Origin: Rhizobium sp. BK399
Lineage (GTDB): Bacteria > Pseudomonadota > Alphaproteobacteria > Rhizobiales > Rhizobiaceae
DNA length: 64,000 bases
NCBI RefSeq assembly: GCF_014194695.1
Contig: NZ_JACIAH010000014.1
Span: 91,395 to 155,394 of the forward strand
Direction of reading: 5' to 3'
Shown here: piece by piece, positions 34,842-43,916 of the stretch
Position numbering within the stretch: the stretch's first letter is position 1
How the letters are laid out: every line of letters begins with the position of its first letter
The notes under the pieces: model-generated
What the model saw: only the letters and a program-made list of their open reading frames with translations
The model's database searches: none
What the model was told of the DNA's origin: nothing
Translations under genes and position numbers: made by a program

Positions 34842-37800
34842 TGTCTTCCACCCCTTTGTCTTCTGCCCCTGGCGAGGATGCGGCCGTGCCGTCTCCCGCC
34901 TGCATCGTCCTGAGCTTCTTGGCGGCCTGGACATGCTTCAGCGCCCGGGCGCTCTCCAACCATTTGATGGCCTCGGCCCTGCTTGCGTCCGTATTGTCGG
35001 CTTCGAGTTGCAGGGCGAGATGAAACATTGCCGTGGTGCTTCCCGCATTGGCGGCACGAAGCTCCCATTCCCGTGCCTTTTCAAGGTTCCTGTCGACACC
35101 GATGCCGTATTGATAGACCTCGGCCAGACGGTACATGGCGTCGGAGGCATCCCATCCGGTGCTCGCAGACGCCCGTTCCAGCCAGAGAATGCCAGCCTCG
35201 GGATCGCGTTGGGTGCCGAAGCCGGACAGAAGCGCGATGCCGGCCCCGATCATCGCGGAGACGTGACCTTCCTTTGCGCCGCGCATGTTCATCCGGAATG
35301 CTTGCGATGCATCGACACCGGGTCCGACGGCTGAACCATAGGTTTCGGCAAGGTCGTGCCAGGCAAATGCATAGCCATGGTCGGCCGCCGAGCGCAGCAG
35401 CTGAAGGCCCTTGTCTTCCTTCTTTTCGACACCGCTGCCCCACATGTAGGCGAGGCCAAGTTCGCGTGTCGCCATCGGATTGCCAGCATCGGAGGCCGTC
35501 TTCAGGTTGGTCGCCGCGACCGCGAGATCGCGCTTGACACCGCGGCCCTCGCGATAGGCTCGCGCCAGGCGCATGTTAGCGGACGGATCTGTCGGATGGA
35601 TCACCAGCGCGGCACGGTAGTAGCCGACGGCCCGCGGCTCGTCGCCCTCGACAAACTGGCCATCCATGTAGAGATCGCCGAGTTTCGTAAGGGCATCGAT
35701 CTCACCCTTCTGCGATGCCTGTTCGAGCAGCTCCAGGCCGGCCGGAACATCCTTCGCGTCCCCTTTCCCCTCGATGTAGACATTGGCGAGGGCAACGGCG
35801 GCACCTGGAATATTCGCGCCGGCAAGTTCACGCAGCATGAAGGCAGCCTGACCGTTCAGCCTGACGTCGGAAGGCAGCAGCATGGCGCTTGCCAGACGTA
35901 CTTTCTCGCGTGGGATATCGCTGACGGTCTTCAGTGCAAGACGCAGCCATTGGATGCCGACATCAGGATTCTGGGCCCGCTCCGAAAGGTACTGGTAAAG
36001 TTCGACGGCAGCCGGGCTGTTCTTCTTCCGGGCGGCCGTGGTCAATCGGCTGATCGCTTCGTCGAGCTTGCCGTTGGCCTTGAGGAACCTTGCCATTTCC
36101 ACCGGCGCTTCGCGGTTTCCCGCTGCAATCGCACTGGAGAAGGCTTCATGCGCGTCCTTGAACGCGCTGTCTCCGCCACGCGAGAGGTAGAGGTTGGCAA
36201 GGTTTACCAGTGCGTCGGTGGCACCAAGCGCGATTGCCTTCCTGTAGAGGGTCACAGCCTTGTCGAAGTCCTGGCGGACGAGCTTGCCATCGGCGTAAGC
36301 CTGGGCCTCCTTGAGCATGGCGCTTTCGCTGCCGGCGCTCGATGCGCGCTCGATGAAGGGAAAGGCCTTCCTCTGCGTATCGTTGTCGGGGGAGGAAAGG
36401 TAGACGTCGGCAACGCGATTGAGGACCTCGACCGATTCTGCATGTGCAAGAGCCTTGAGATAGTGATCGATGGCTTTCGTCTCGTCGACGGCGCCAAGGA
36501 CGCCTTTCGCATACATGTCGCCAAGCAGCATTTCCCCGGTCACGCTGCCTTTTGAGGAAAGCTCAGACAGCTTGGCGGCGGCAAGCGCCACATTTTCATG
36601 GCTGCGCAGTGACGGGACATCGATGACGATATGGGCGAACCGTGTCAGCGCCGCGCCCGATCCGTTTTCGACGCCAAGCCTGAAAATGTTTGCCGCGCGG
36701 GTCTGATCGATGACGACGCCGGCGCCGTCCCGGAAGCTCTCGCCGATCCGGACCAGGTCCTCGGGAGCCACCCGGCCGGACATCGTCGCCTCGTAAAGGG
36801 CGTCCGACGACGTCCTGCGCTGCTCGGCCGTCTCCTGCAATGCCTGCGAATAGTAGAGGACCGCCGTGGCGTCCTTGGCGTCGATCAGCTTTCCGATCCA
36901 GGTGTCATAGACTGCAGGTGGCACGGAAAGCTTGCCGGCATCGGCAAAATCGCGGACCAGCTCCTGTGCAGCCTCGATCGACCCCTCGCGCGCGGCCGCC
37001 TCGTACTGCTTGACTGCGGCGGCGGGATCAAACAGCGGGGAGTCCGGATTTGCGAGCAGGCGGGCGACCCACAAGGTGGCCGTCGCCTGTCCGAGTTCCG
37101 CCGACTTGCGGTACCAGGAGAGTGCCTTTTCCTGATCCTCCGGTTTGGCCGATAGCCTGCGATAGTAGCCACCAAGATCGAATGCGGCGTTGGCGTCGCC
37201 GCGCGCGGCTCGCTGGCCAAGGAGGTTGATGCCGAATTGCGTCATGGCGGCCGCCTGTTCAGGGGTCGAGCCGGGAAGCTTGGCAAGCTCGAATGCTGCC
37301 GCCGCGTCGCCAAGGCGAAGGGCAAGATTGAGGTCATCACGCGCCTGCGCGATCCGGTCTGGACGCGATGCCAGCCTTTGCCCGCGAAGAAATGCGGCTT
37401 CGGCGTTGCCTGCCTTGATGACATCCTCAAGCAGGGACAGCGCGCGGTCGACATCGACCGGTCCCCCCTCCCCGCTCAGCATCATCTTGGCGAGAAAGAG
37501 CTTTGCTTCGCCCTGTCTTGGACCCGGAATCGTCACGGCAGCTTCAAACGCCTGGCGCGCCTTTGGAAAATCCGGAACCCGCAGCGGATTGTCGACCGAG
37601 ACCGCATCCCCACCTTGCAATTGTCTGGCGAGCTTGACCAGACCGTCGCTGTCGTGGCGCTGAATGAGGAGATCGACCTGCTGTGCCGGTTCTACCACCA
37701 GTTCTGACGCCGCTTCGTCGGCTGCCAGGACAGGCGTCGACAAAGCGAGGCACATGGCTGCGACAAGAACAGAGTGGCGGCGGTTCCGGCAACGGGTCAT
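34825..37800 (-). CDS. giant secreted Sel1-repeat protein (AlgK-like scaffold)
   Basis: This 991-residue protein has a signal peptide (RHSVLVAAMCLALSTPVLAA). Long arrays of Sel1/TPR repeats run over almost the whole chain (MMLSGEGGPVDVDRALSLLE, GDMYAKGVLGAVDETKAIDH, ANVYIEGKGDAKDVPAGLEL, AYMWGSGVEKKEDKGLQLL, EVYQYGIGVDRNLEKAREW). The tail is acidic (GAEDKGVEDNGVEE). AlgK in Pseudomonas is a Sel1-type lipoprotein that binds the porin AlgE; this protein is larger and lacks an obvious lipobox. It overlaps the alginate lyase stop by ATGA, so it is translated with it. A role as periplasmic scaffold of an alginate-type export complex is inferred. Confidence 0.87.
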   Translation of the reverse strand: MTRCRNRRHSVLVAAMCLALSTPVLAADEAASELVVEPAQQVDLLIQRHDSDGLVKLARQLQGGDAVSVDNPLRVPDFPKARQAFEAAVTIPGPRQGEAKLFLAKMMLSGEGGPVDVDRALSLLEDVIKAGNAEAAFLRGQRLASRPDRIAQARDDLNLALRLGDAAAAFELAKLPGSTPEQAAAMTQFGINLLGQRAARGDANAAFDLGGYYRRLSAKPEDQEKALSWYRKSAELGQATATLWVARLLANPDSPLFDPAAAVKQYEAAAREGSIEAAQELVRDFADAGKLSVPPAVYDTWIGKLIDAKDATAVLYYSQALQETAEQRRTSSDALYEATMSGRVAPEDLVRIGESFRDGAGVVIDQTRAANIFRLGVENGSGAALTRFAHIVIDVPSLRSHENVALAAAKLSELSSKGSVTGEMLLGDMYAKGVLGAVDETKAIDHYLKALAHAESVEVLNRVADVYLSSPDNDTQRKAFPFIERASSAGSESAMLKEAQAYADGKLVRQDFDKAVTLYRKAIALGATDALVNLANLYLSRGGDSAFKDAHEAFSSAIAAGNREAPVEMARFLKANGKLDEAISRLTTAARKKNSPAAVELYQYLSERAQNPDVGIQWLRLALKTVSDIPREKVRLASAMLLPSDVRLNGQAAFMLRELAGANIPGAAVALANVYIEGKGDAKDVPAGLELLEQASQKGEIDALTKLGDLYMDGQFVEGDEPRAVGYYRAALVIHPTDPSANMRLARAYREGRGVKRDLAVAATNLKTASDAGNPMATRELGLAYMWGSGVEKKEDKGLQLLRSAADHGYAFAWHDLAETYGSAVGPGVDASQAFRMNMRGAKEGHVSAMIGAGIALLSGFGTQRDPEAGILWLERASASTGWDASDAMYRLAEVYQYGIGVDRNLEKAREWELRAANAGSTTAMFHLALQLEADNTDASRAEAIKWLESARALKHVQAAKKLRTMQAGDGTAASSPGAEDKGVEDNGVEE

Positions 37801-38969
37801 CCTTGCCTCCAGAAGCAGGTGGCGTTGCCACCGGCGAACTCATCGATGAGAGGACGTTCGTTCGCACCTTCCCGCTCGAGGAGGGCCCCTGCCCGCCTGC
37901 CCGGGAAGTTCTCCGGCTCGCGCACTGCGATGGCTTCGAGGAAGGCGAGATAGTGCCGTCCGTTGCCGCGGTTTTCCAGGAAGCCGAAATCGGGCTTCAT
38001 GAAATCCTCCTCCGGACCTGGAATATAGTTCTCCGCCGCGTAGGCGTTGACCAGGATCGGGTTGGTCATGCCGTTCATCCAGTAGGACAGCACCGTCCAC
38101 ATCGATTTTTTGGCACCGTCTGATGTGGCCGTGGCGTCGAACAGATCGTCGCCTGCGCCCCTGGCGATTTCAGCCATGACGGTCATGCTCGTCAGCGACT
38201 GGCGCATGTACCAGAGGGAGCGCGCACCGCGGCGGGTTTCGAGAGGCAGGCTGCCGTCGGCGCGCGCATCGTCAAGGATGACGCGGAAGCGGTCGATACC
38301 CTTCTGATAGAGCGCCCGGTCGCCGGTCAGGCTGCCCCAGGCCATCAGCACGCTGTCGGCGAGATACCGGTGATTGTTGTAGTCGACACTTCCCTCGAAC
38401 ATCTGGTCGGTGCGCCGAACCAGCGGATCGATCCAGGCAGTGAGCTTCTGCTTGTCTTCATCGCTGAGCCCGTCGCGAATGATCGAAAAGGCAACAACGG
38501 TCGGCAGCATCAGCCGCTTCAGGGCGTAATAGGCGTCGTGGATTTTCTCGGTCTTAGAAAATGCGCCGGCGTCCGCCCATTTCAGCAGGAACCGCTTCAG
38601 CATGTCCTCCGCACGCTTGTCGCCCGCGAGTGCGCGGCCAGAGAGCACCATGACAGCAAACGCATACTGGTTGCCGGACCCGTCGGTTCCGTAGCCTTCG
38701 GTGGTCGTCAGGCCCTTGACAATCTCGATGTCCATCCACTTTGGATCGGCGTCGACCGACAGGCATGCCTTGCGTGCGTCGGACGATGATTTCTGCGCGA
38801 GGAATGCCCTGCGGGCTGCGACGTCGAAGAGGCCCTGATAGGAAGCGCTGTCGGTCGTCTCTGAAGCCGCCGCCAGCGTCTCAAGGGGCGATACTGCCAC
38901 AGTTGATAGGAGGGCCAGGAAGGCGAGCCCGTGGCGCACGGCCATGAACATGGGAGCCGCTTTTTTCAC
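37797..38969 (-). CDS. algL: alginate lyase-like protein (PL5, AlgL)
   Basis: This 390-residue protein resembles the PL5 alpha/alpha-barrel lyases. It has GYGTDGSGNQYAFAVMVLSG, the active-site segment VDYNNHRYLADSVLMAWGSL with Asn and His, DGSLPLETRRGARSLWYMRQ with the Arg region, and a following alpha-helical half. AlgL cleaves mannuronate-rich chains in the periplasm, clearing misrouted polymer. The start is GTG at 38969, because AAGGAG lies six bases before it and it overlaps the algG stop as GTGA; the downstream ATG at 38951 is less well placed. A signal sequence (GLAFLALLSTVAVSPLETLA) follows. It sits in alg order between epimerase and Sel1 genes. Confidence 0.85.
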   Translation of the reverse strand: MKKAAPMFMAVRHGLAFLALLSTVAVSPLETLAAASETTDSASYQGLFDVAARRAFLAQKSSSDARKACLSVDADPKWMDIEIVKGLTTTEGYGTDGSGNQYAFAVMVLSGRALAGDKRAEDMLKRFLLKWADAGAFSKTEKIHDAYYALKRLMLPTVVAFSIIRDGLSDEDKQKLTAWIDPLVRRTDQMFEGSVDYNNHRYLADSVLMAWGSLTGDRALYQKGIDRFRVILDDARADGSLPLETRRGARSLWYMRQSLTSMTVMAEIARGAGDDLFDATATSDGAKKSMWTVLSYWMNGMTNPILVNAYAAENYIPGPEEDFMKPDFGFLENRGNGRHYLAFLEAIAVREPENFPGRRAGALLEREGANERPLIDEFAGGNATCFWRQG

Positions 38970-41900
38970 GTGCTGTCTCCTTTTGCGTGGAAGCCATCGA
39001 ACTGGACCGAGCCATGCGTGTCCGTGCAGTTGCCTTCTGCTTTGCTGTCGAAGAAGAGGGCATCGTTTTCCCCGACCAGTCCGGCCTTGCGGAACGCACA
39101 TTCATAGTTGACCGGGCGCAGCGGCCGGCATGTGGAGGCGATTGCGACAGGTTCATGCCCGTTGAAGCGCAGGACATGTCCCTCGAAGGGACGGGCGTCG
39201 CCGTCGAGCAGGCGTCCTTCCTGGCTCTGGAATTCGTTTTGCGCAAGCGTCACGCCGGAAGCACCGTCCGCCTTGATGCCCTTGCCGTTGGCGGAAATCA
39301 GGTTGCCCGTCGCTGTGAAGGTTGTCAGCGGCACATAGGGATCCATGACAAGATCGCGCCTGTGCTCGTCTTGCGCGGAAGACAGGTCGCTGATGTAACC
39401 GCTGATCGCCTCGAGCTTGTTGCGAACGATCGTATTGTCCCTGACGGCGACATCCCAGCTGTTGCGAAGCCTGATCCCGGACCGGCCGTTGTCGATGAAG
39501 GCATTTGCGACCGCAAGATTGCAACTGCTTTCGAAGAAGGTCAGTCCGTCCTGGTCGTTTTCGAAGGAGAAGTTGCCATAGAGAAGGTTGTCGACGCTGT
39601 CGCGGTCCAGCATGAGGCCGGAGCCCTTGTTGTGGAAAACGACGTTGCCGACCTTCCAGCTGGCGTCGACGCCGCGCGAGATGATGATCCCATGCTTCAC
39701 GATGGTGTCGTGGGCGGTGTTGAGCGCGATCAGCAGCCGCTGCGAGCGGTCGTGCGGATCGACCGCGTACAGAACATTGTTCGCGTACTCGTTGCCAACA
39801 AGGGAGATGTCATCGGCTTCATAGGAGTAGAAGCCGTATTCGAAATTGTGGAAGTAGTTCTCGACGACAATGCCGGTCGGGTTTTTCAAGGCATCGCGGG
39901 CCTTGGCGATGGCCTTCGGACCGGCCGAAAAAGTCAGCCCGAATGACTTCGAGGCTGCATAGCCCAGCGAATCCATGACCGATCCGCCAATATACATTTC
40001 TGAATTGCTCCAGCCGACAATGAACGGGCGGAAGGATCCGCGCGTGGCCTTGCTGGAGCTCCTCGGCTCGTTCAGCGTCTCGTCCCACGATGTCACCGTC
40101 GTGTCCTGGATGTAGAGTTTGCCGGCAATCGCCATGAAGGCACCGCCGGTTGCCGACAGGCGATAGACGGAGGCCTCCTGGCCGGACAGAATCAGGCTTG
40201 CTTCCTCGCCGACGAGCAAGGGAGCGCGAAGGGTCACGACATCACCGTCCCGTTCGATGAGCGGCGTGTCGCCGACGCTGCCGAGCTGCATCGCCAGACT
40301 GCCAAGCGTATAGATGCCGCTCTGGACAACAATGATCCGCGGGTAAAGCAGGCCCTGCGCCCGTGCCGCATGGGAGAGGCCGGTCGATCCGCCGGCGAGA
40401 TCTTCCATGAACTTGCTCTCATAGGGACTGAGGTTTCCAAGCGTTATCGAGACACGCCCCGCGACAGGCAGCGGAATCATCGCGCGCGTGGTCGCTGCGG
40501 TCTTGCTGATATCTGGATAGCCCTGGGCAAGCGGCGGCGTCGACATCGACGTCGTATGGATCGACATCCTGCCGTCGCTGAAGATCGACTTGGACACGCC
40601 TGCGGTGGTTTGGTCCTTGTCCTGCGCCCCGCTCACTGGCATCACGTAGTCCGCAGGCTCGCCCCTGCCCATCCCGAAACCGAGGCGGTCGAGATGGGAG
40701 AGTTGCACTTCAGCGATGGCCCGAAACGTCTTCACGCGCAACATCGGATCGCGAATGTCACGGGTGGAAAGGACAGCTGTCTTGACATAGGCCGGATCGC
40801 TCGCGGCTGCGACAAGCACCTCGGCCCTGATGGCCTCCTCGCCCGCCGAGAGCTGGCTGTCGAGATAGGCAAACGCACTCTTGGCATCGCCGGACAGGGC
40901 GGCGCGGCTTGCGATGCGTCCGGCTGCCTTGGCCTTCAGCTTCTCGTCTGAAATCTTTCCGACGAGCGATTTGGCAAGGTCGATCTGATTGGACTTTGAC
41001 AGGTAGTCGATGATGTCCAAATAGAGGTCGTCACGCTGTTGCGCCTTGCCTATGCCGCCGGTGAAGCTGATGGCCTGACCGACGACATCGCGGGCGCGGT
41101 CAGCCCCGCTCTTTCCGGACATTTCCTTGGCGAGGCGCAGCAGGGCTTCAACGCGATACTCCGGCTCCTTGATCGACGTTGCAAGGCCGAGCGCATCGTC
41201 GATCCTGCCGCTGCGGGCAAAGACCCGGACGATTTCCGACTGCACGCGACCCTTGTCCTCATCGTTTGCGATCTCGTTTGCAATGCTCGCTGCCGCATTG
41301 AGATCGCCTGCCCTTGCCTTCGCACGACCAATGCCTGAAAGGGCCTGTTCGCGGTCCTTCTGTTCGGCAATTTTCGGCAGAAGCGCTTCAGCCTTGGTGA
41401 GGTCGTCGCTGTCTGCGAATGCCTTTGCAAGATTGCCAAGCGCACTTGACGCTCCCGCCATGTCCGTCAGCTGGCCTGCAAAGGCGCTGGCATCGTCAAA
41501 GCGCTTCAGATCGGTAGCACCGCTGATCGCCGCAATAAGGGCTGCTTCCTTCGCCTCGCCGCTCAACGCCTTGGCGATGGTCGTGCCTCGCTGATATTGT
41601 TCGAGGGCCATCTTGGTCAGGCCGCGATCGTCAAGTTCGGTCGCCAGGATGAAGTCGATCTCCGCAAGTCCCGGACCGGTCTCCATCGCTTCGGTCATTG
41701 CGGTCGCGTCGATCAGGCGATTGGCATCGACACGGTTCTTCACGATGCGGACGATCAGGTCTTCCTGGTCGCTCCTGTCGGCCAGGCTCGTGGACAGCAC
41801 CGGAAACAGGTTTACGGCATTTGCCTTGAGCGCGGCATCGAGCACCTCATTCATCGCTTGCGCGCGATGTTTCGACGATTCCGGATCGACCGCGAGGGCG

Positions 41901-42703
41901 AGAAGCAGGGCCTGCTCGATCCGGCCGGCGGAGAGTTCGGTTTCGATTGCGGCGGAGAGATCGTCGAACTTGGCGTCCCTGACATCCGTCTTGCCGACTT
42001 TCCGATCGCCGAGGATACGAAGGGCAACGTCGTAGCGCGCAAACCCTCGCATCCGTGTCGGCCACATGCTGCTGACCGCCCTGTTGATGATCTTCGAGGT
42101 CAGCATCGGTTCGACATATGCGCCGACTTGGGCGATGTCGTTCAGCGCTGCGTTCTTTTCCTGGGCCGAGGTCAATTTGGCGGTCTCGCCGATGGCCCGC
42201 TCGAGAAGGGCAAGAGCCGCATCGTGATCGCTTGCGATCTGGCGGGCATAATAGGCGAGAGCGGAGACCTTCAGCGCCGGCGCCGAGAGTTCTTCAATCA
42301 GCTCGTCGATCTTCACCCGCGTGGCGATGCGCTCGTCGGGATCGACGCCCTTGTCCGTCAGGCTGGACAAGATCGCGCTCAGCGATCCGGACGTCACGAC
42401 ATCGGGCGTGATGCCATCCGTCTTCAATCCGTCTATGCCCGTTCGCGCTGCCTCGTCACCGCTCTCTGCCGCCTGTTTCAATGCGGTCAGCTCGTCGCGG
42501 GCGCGGTCATAGGCCTTGACGCGATCGGCTGGCGCCTTGGCCTTGTCGACGTCAAGGATGGACTGGTGGATCCTGTCGATGATCTCGTCGGCGCTATCAG
42601 CGGCCCGCGCGCATGCCGGGGCCAGGCCGATGGCGAGGACGACGACAGCCAGAACCGGGGCCGTCAATTCTGCGAGGGATCGCTTTGTGCAGGTCATACG
42701 CAT
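38966..42703 (-). CDS. algG: mannuronan C5-epimerase AlgG fused to a long N-terminal helical-repeat domain
   Basis: This protein of about 1,245 residues has a signal peptide, then about 600 residues of alpha-helical TPR/HEAT-like repeats (AKARAGDLNAAASIANEIAN, GRIDDALGLATSIKEPEYRV). The C-terminal ~570 residues match AlgG: LSATGGAFMAIAGKLYIQDT, FRPFIVGWSNSEMYIGG, YGFYSYEADDISLVGNEYAN, the catalytic-type motif DPHDRS at residues 982-987, KHGIIISRGVD, and right-handed beta-helix rungs such as GIRLRNSWDVAVRDNTI. AlgG converts mannuronate to guluronate in the polymer in the periplasm. Pseudomonas AlgG is about 540 residues, so the N-terminal half is extra. Starts at 42703, 42697 and 42727 are all possible. 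Confidence 0.9.
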   Translation of the reverse strand: MRMTCTKRSLAELTAPVLAVVVLAIGLAPACARAADSADEIIDRIHQSILDVDKAKAPADRVKAYDRARDELTALKQAAESGDEAARTGIDGLKTDGITPDVVTSGSLSAILSSLTDKGVDPDERIATRVKIDELIEELSAPALKVSALAYYARQIASDHDAALALLERAIGETAKLTSAQEKNAALNDIAQVGAYVEPMLTSKIINRAVSSMWPTRMRGFARYDVALRILGDRKVGKTDVRDAKFDDLSAAIETELSAGRIEQALLLALAVDPESSKHRAQAMNEVLDAALKANAVNLFPVLSTSLADRSDQEDLIVRIVKNRVDANRLIDATAMTEAMETGPGLAEIDFILATELDDRGLTKMALEQYQRGTTIAKALSGEAKEAALIAAISGATDLKRFDDASAFAGQLTDMAGASSALGNLAKAFADSDDLTKAEALLPKIAEQKDREQALSGIGRAKARAGDLNAAASIANEIANDEDKGRVQSEIVRVFARSGRIDDALGLATSIKEPEYRVEALLRLAKEMSGKSGADRARDVVGQAISFTGGIGKAQQRDDLYLDIIDYLSKSNQIDLAKSLVGKISDEKLKAKAAGRIASRAALSGDAKSAFAYLDSQLSAGEEAIRAEVLVAAASDPAYVKTAVLSTRDIRDPMLRVKTFRAIAEVQLSHLDRLGFGMGRGEPADYVMPVSGAQDKDQTTAGVSKSIFSDGRMSIHTTSMSTPPLAQGYPDISKTAATTRAMIPLPVAGRVSITLGNLSPYESKFMEDLAGGSTGLSHAARAQGLLYPRIIVVQSGIYTLGSLAMQLGSVGDTPLIERDGDVVTLRAPLLVGEEASLILSGQEASVYRLSATGGAFMAIAGKLYIQDTTVTSWDETLNEPRSSSKATRGSFRPFIVGWSNSEMYIGGSVMDSLGYAASKSFGLTFSAGPKAIAKARDALKNPTGIVVENYFHNFEYGFYSYEADDISLVGNEYANNVLYAVDPHDRSQRLLIALNTAHDTIVKHGIIISRGVDASWKVGNVVFHNKGSGLMLDRDSVDNLLYGNFSFENDQDGLTFFESSCNLAVANAFIDNGRSGIRLRNSWDVAVRDNTIVRNKLEAISGYISDLSSAQDEHRRDLVMDPYVPLTTFTATGNLISANGKGIKADGASGVTLAQNEFQSQEGRLLDGDARPFEGHVLRFNGHEPVAIASTCRPLRPVNYECAFRKAGLVGENDALFFDSKAEGNCTDTHGSVQFDGFHAKGDST

Positions 42704-42775
42704 GGACTCCGTCCGTTTCCTCGTCATTGCAGACTGTCGAACTCGCTTGACGTGCTGTTGCACGCGGGGCGCGTC

Positions 42776-43906
42776 TCACCCTTTCGGCTGTGCAGGTGGC
42801 GTGCTCCCGGTATCGATTGCCCCGACCGCCTCGCTTACGGCTTCGGTGAGCGGAAGCCCCGTCCAAGGCAGTTGCACGAAGCGGACGGTCACGGGCGTTC
42901 CGACGAAGGACGACAGGTCGGCATCGCCGACGTCGATGTTGATCGGGATCCGGTCGCCGGATTCAAGGTCGGTGGTTGTCAGCTTCGGCAGGTCCCGGAT
43001 CGATGCGTTCGGGATCCGCGCTCCATGCGGAAGATCGACGAGCACCCGCGCGCCCCTGAAGAGGCGCTGCGCCTCGGTGTAGTCGACCATCGCCACGACA
43101 TGCGGCTTGGCATTGGCCATACGCAGGGAAAGAAGCCGCTGACCTGCCCTCACCTGGCTGTCCAGTTCCACCTGAACGTCCTGGACAATGCAGTCACAGC
43201 GGGCGAGCACGCTGATGCTCTTGTTGTTGGCCGTCGGCAATATCGTCGCTACCGGATCGCCCGCCTTGACCGCCCCTTCAGTCACGACGTTGGTGAGGAC
43301 CCCGTCGGACGGCGCAATCACGGGCGCTGAATCGATCGTCACGAGCGACTCGTCAGCGCGGAAGGTCCAGAGTTTCTGATAGAGCGCGCCCCACAGGAAC
43401 AGGACGACCGCCAGGCAGAGAGTTCCGAGCAACCCAATGCGAAGCGACCGCTCGGCGAGCGCCGCATAGCGATGGCGTCCCGAGGGTTCCAGAGGTTCGG
43501 CTTCCTTCTTGCGGGTGTGGTGCTCGATCGACCGGCTCGTTAGATCGAGAAGGTCGTTGAGGGTGACAACCTCACCGGTCAGATGCGCATCCCTGACATA
43601 ACGGAGGAAGCGAAGTTGTTCTTCGGTCAGGGACATGTACTGGAATCCGGTACGTCCCTTGACCGGATCGTTGTAGCGAACCTGCGCGGTCACTCTCAGG
43701 GTGAAGACAAAGCCGTCGAAGGGGAATTCCAGGTCGACCGGAAACGTCCCGAACTCCTGTAATCGGGTCTTGCCGGTCGCGACGCCGATACCGCCGACCG
43801 ACCAGTCGAGGCACTCATAGCGGTAGCCCTCGATGATGCATTTCAAGGGAAGCTTAAAACGTGGATGCTGGCGCTGTACATCGGCTTCGAATTTGACGAC
43901 GTTCAT
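42776..43906 (-). CDS. alg44: alginate polymerase co-factor Alg44 (PilZ domain + membrane-fusion-like periplasmic part)
   Basis: This 376-residue protein has three parts. The N-terminal PilZ domain carries the c-di-GMP motifs RxxxR (RQHPR, residues 12-16) and DxSxxG (DWSVGG, 34-39). One membrane span, IGLLGTLCLAVVLFLWGALY, lies at about 155-175. A periplasmic HlyD-like part follows, with VIAPSDGVLTNVVTEGAVKA and the Cys-Asp-Cys segment ARCDCIVQDVQV, which is also seen in Pseudomonas Alg44. c-di-GMP binding to Alg44 activates the Alg8 synthase. The gene follows alg8 by ten bases and has a GAGGAAG site. Polymer production is thus probably switched after translation by c-di-GMP. No diguanylate cyclase is in the window. 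Confidence 0.93.
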   Translation of the reverse strand: MNVVKFEADVQRQHPRFKLPLKCIIEGYRYECLDWSVGGIGVATGKTRLQEFGTFPVDLEFPFDGFVFTLRVTAQVRYNDPVKGRTGFQYMSLTEEQLRFLRYVRDAHLTGEVVTLNDLLDLTSRSIEHHTRKKEAEPLEPSGRHRYAALAERSLRIGLLGTLCLAVVLFLWGALYQKLWTFRADESLVTIDSAPVIAPSDGVLTNVVTEGAVKAGDPVATILPTANNKSISVLARCDCIVQDVQVELDSQVRAGQRLLSLRMANAKPHVVAMVDYTEAQRLFRGARVLVDLPHGARIPNASIRDLPKLTTTDLESGDRIPINIDVGDADLSSFVGTPVTVRFVQLPWTGLPLTEAVSEAVGAIDTGSTPPAQPKG

Positions 43907-43916
43907 ATCCGCTTCC

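Noticed and set aside
41597..43330. 577-codon plus-strand open frame
   Set aside because: It runs antisense across algG and alg44, both of which have clear motifs and ribosome-binding sites on the minus strand.
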